From contig CAKPPA010000016.1 in NCBI GenBank assembly GCA_934177025.1, positions 1-13,910 of the forward strand: 13,910 nt of DNA, given 5' to 3'. A program made the position numbers and the translations under genes. The stretch comes from an uncultured Clostridia bacterium (lineage in GTDB: Bacteria; Bacillota; Clostridia; Christensenellales; CAG-314). Positions 13,613-13,910 of this stretch are shown here, piece after piece. The notes beneath the pieces were generated by a model. It saw only the letters and a program-made list of their open reading frames with translations, had not been told where the DNA came from and made no database searches. Positions within the stretch are counted from its first letter, which is position 1, and every line of letters starts with the position of its first letter.

Positions 13613-13639
13613 AAAAGGGTAGGAACGTCCTACCCTTTT
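13613..13639 (-). terminator. Intrinsic terminator after the DUF1292 gene
   Basis: A perfect 12-bp stem, AAAAGGGTAGGA (13613-13624) and TCCTACCCTTTT (13628-13639), with a three-base loop. In minus-strand RNA it is followed by CUUUUUUGUUG, a good U-tract. It begins 19 nt past the DUF1292 stop codon. Confidence 0.88.
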
Positions 13640-13658
13640 GGTGCATTTTGTAAAACCG

Positions 13659-13910
13659 TTAGTTGTGTTTTTTGCAATCGCCTTTTTTGCACTCGTGCTC
13701 CGCTTCGTCGCAGCATTCGTCCTCGTCGCAATCGCAATCGCAATCACAATCGCAACCGCAGTCGCAACCTTCCTCGACCATTGCGTTGTACTCGTCGAAC
13801 AAGGTTTCCAACAATGCTTCGTCCTCAATCGGAACGAACAAGTCCTCGCCGTCCTCGTCCTGCTCCAATTTGAAAATAACGGCTTCGTCGTCCTCGATGT
13901 CCTCGAATTC
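13659..13910 (-). CDS. DUF1292 (YrzB-like) protein with Cys-Asp-rich tail, start outside the window
   Basis: The last 83 codons of a gene that enters from the right edge; the frame is open to base 13910 and a TTG at 13868 is an internal Leu, not the start. The segment EAVIFKLEQDEDGEDLFVPI, then EDEALLETLFDEYNAMVEE, fits the acidic DUF1292 family, small Bacillota proteins of unknown function. The remaining 36 or so residues are very unusual: seven Cys in a CD/CG dipeptide repeat, then a CC pair and two further Cys with two His, ending CKKHN. That makes 11 Cys and 2 His, a plausible metal-binding or redox tail (inference). DUF1292 genes usually lie elsewhere (near alaS/yrrL/yrzB in many Bacillota), and the rest of this locus is not visible. 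A terminator follows. Confidence 0.8.
   Translation of the reverse strand, partial: EFEDIEDDEAVIFKLEQDEDGEDLFVPIEDEALLETLFDEYNAMVEEGCDCGCDCDCDCDCDEDECCDEAEHECKKGDCKKHN
13725..13766 (-). repeat. Hexanucleotide tandem repeat inside the DUF1292 gene
   Basis: Seven consecutive 6-base units based on ATCGCA on the plus strand (one each of ATCACA and ACCGCA, two GTCGCA) encode the alternating Cys-Asp tail. As the unit is two codons, gain or loss of units would change tail length without a frameshift. Confidence 0.85.

Noticed and set aside
13659..13868. TTG at 13868 as the start of the DUF1292 gene
   Set aside because: The frame stays open to the window edge and the preceding 14 codons (EFEDIEDDEAVIFK) belong to the DUF1292 domain.

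Overview
This 13.9-kb window is a compact housekeeping block with every recognisable gene on the minus strand, so transcription runs from high to low coordinates. The order rpsB, tsf, pyrH, frr, uppS, cdsA, dxr, rseP, ispG, polC-locus gene, rimP, nusA, ylxR, ylxQ, infB is the translation / isoprenoid / transcription cluster typical of Bacillota, with ispG beside the polC locus as in Clostridia. Strong Shine-Dalgarno sequences, TTG starts, purine-rich coding strands, a short EF-Ts and PolC-type (rather than DnaE-type) sequence all agree. I infer an uncultured Clostridia-like Bacillota of moderate G+C; the family cannot be set from this window.

Layout, in the direction of transcription. (1) 13910-13613: the end of a DUF1292 protein with an extraordinary Cys-Asp tail, closed by a terminator. 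(2) 13400-13612: a purine-rich stretch with no convincing gene. (3) 13399-11761: a near-consensus promoter, a leader of about 110 nt, then rpsB and tsf, followed by a terminator-like hairpin that probably attenuates transcription into pyrH. (4) 11706-6368: pyrH; an internal promoter before frr; frr; a 70-residue PASTA-like small protein; uppS; cdsA; an intergenic hairpin; dxr; rseP. (5) 6358-3708: ispG and, overlapping it by ATGA, a polymerase-less PolC made only of the N-terminal, OB and DEDDh exonuclease parts, then a terminator. (6) 3578-1: a strong promoter, a hairpin leader, then rimP, nusA, rnpM (ylxR), ylxQ and the first 440 codons of infB, which runs off the left edge.

The genes link ribosome production and translation (S2, EF-Ts, RRF, RimP, IF2), UMP phosphorylation (PyrH), the MEP isoprenoid pathway feeding undecaprenyl phosphate (Dxr, IspG, UppS), CDP-diacylglycerol synthesis (CdsA), membrane proteolysis (RseP) and transcription elongation/antitermination (NusA).

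The most unusual item is the stand-alone N-terminal half of PolC at the syntenic polC locus: PHP, polymerase and C-terminal domains are absent, but all five exonuclease catalytic residues remain. Next are the PASTA-like small protein between frr and uppS and the Cys-Asp tail of the DUF1292 protein. No mobile elements, CRISPR arrays, tRNAs or rRNAs were seen.
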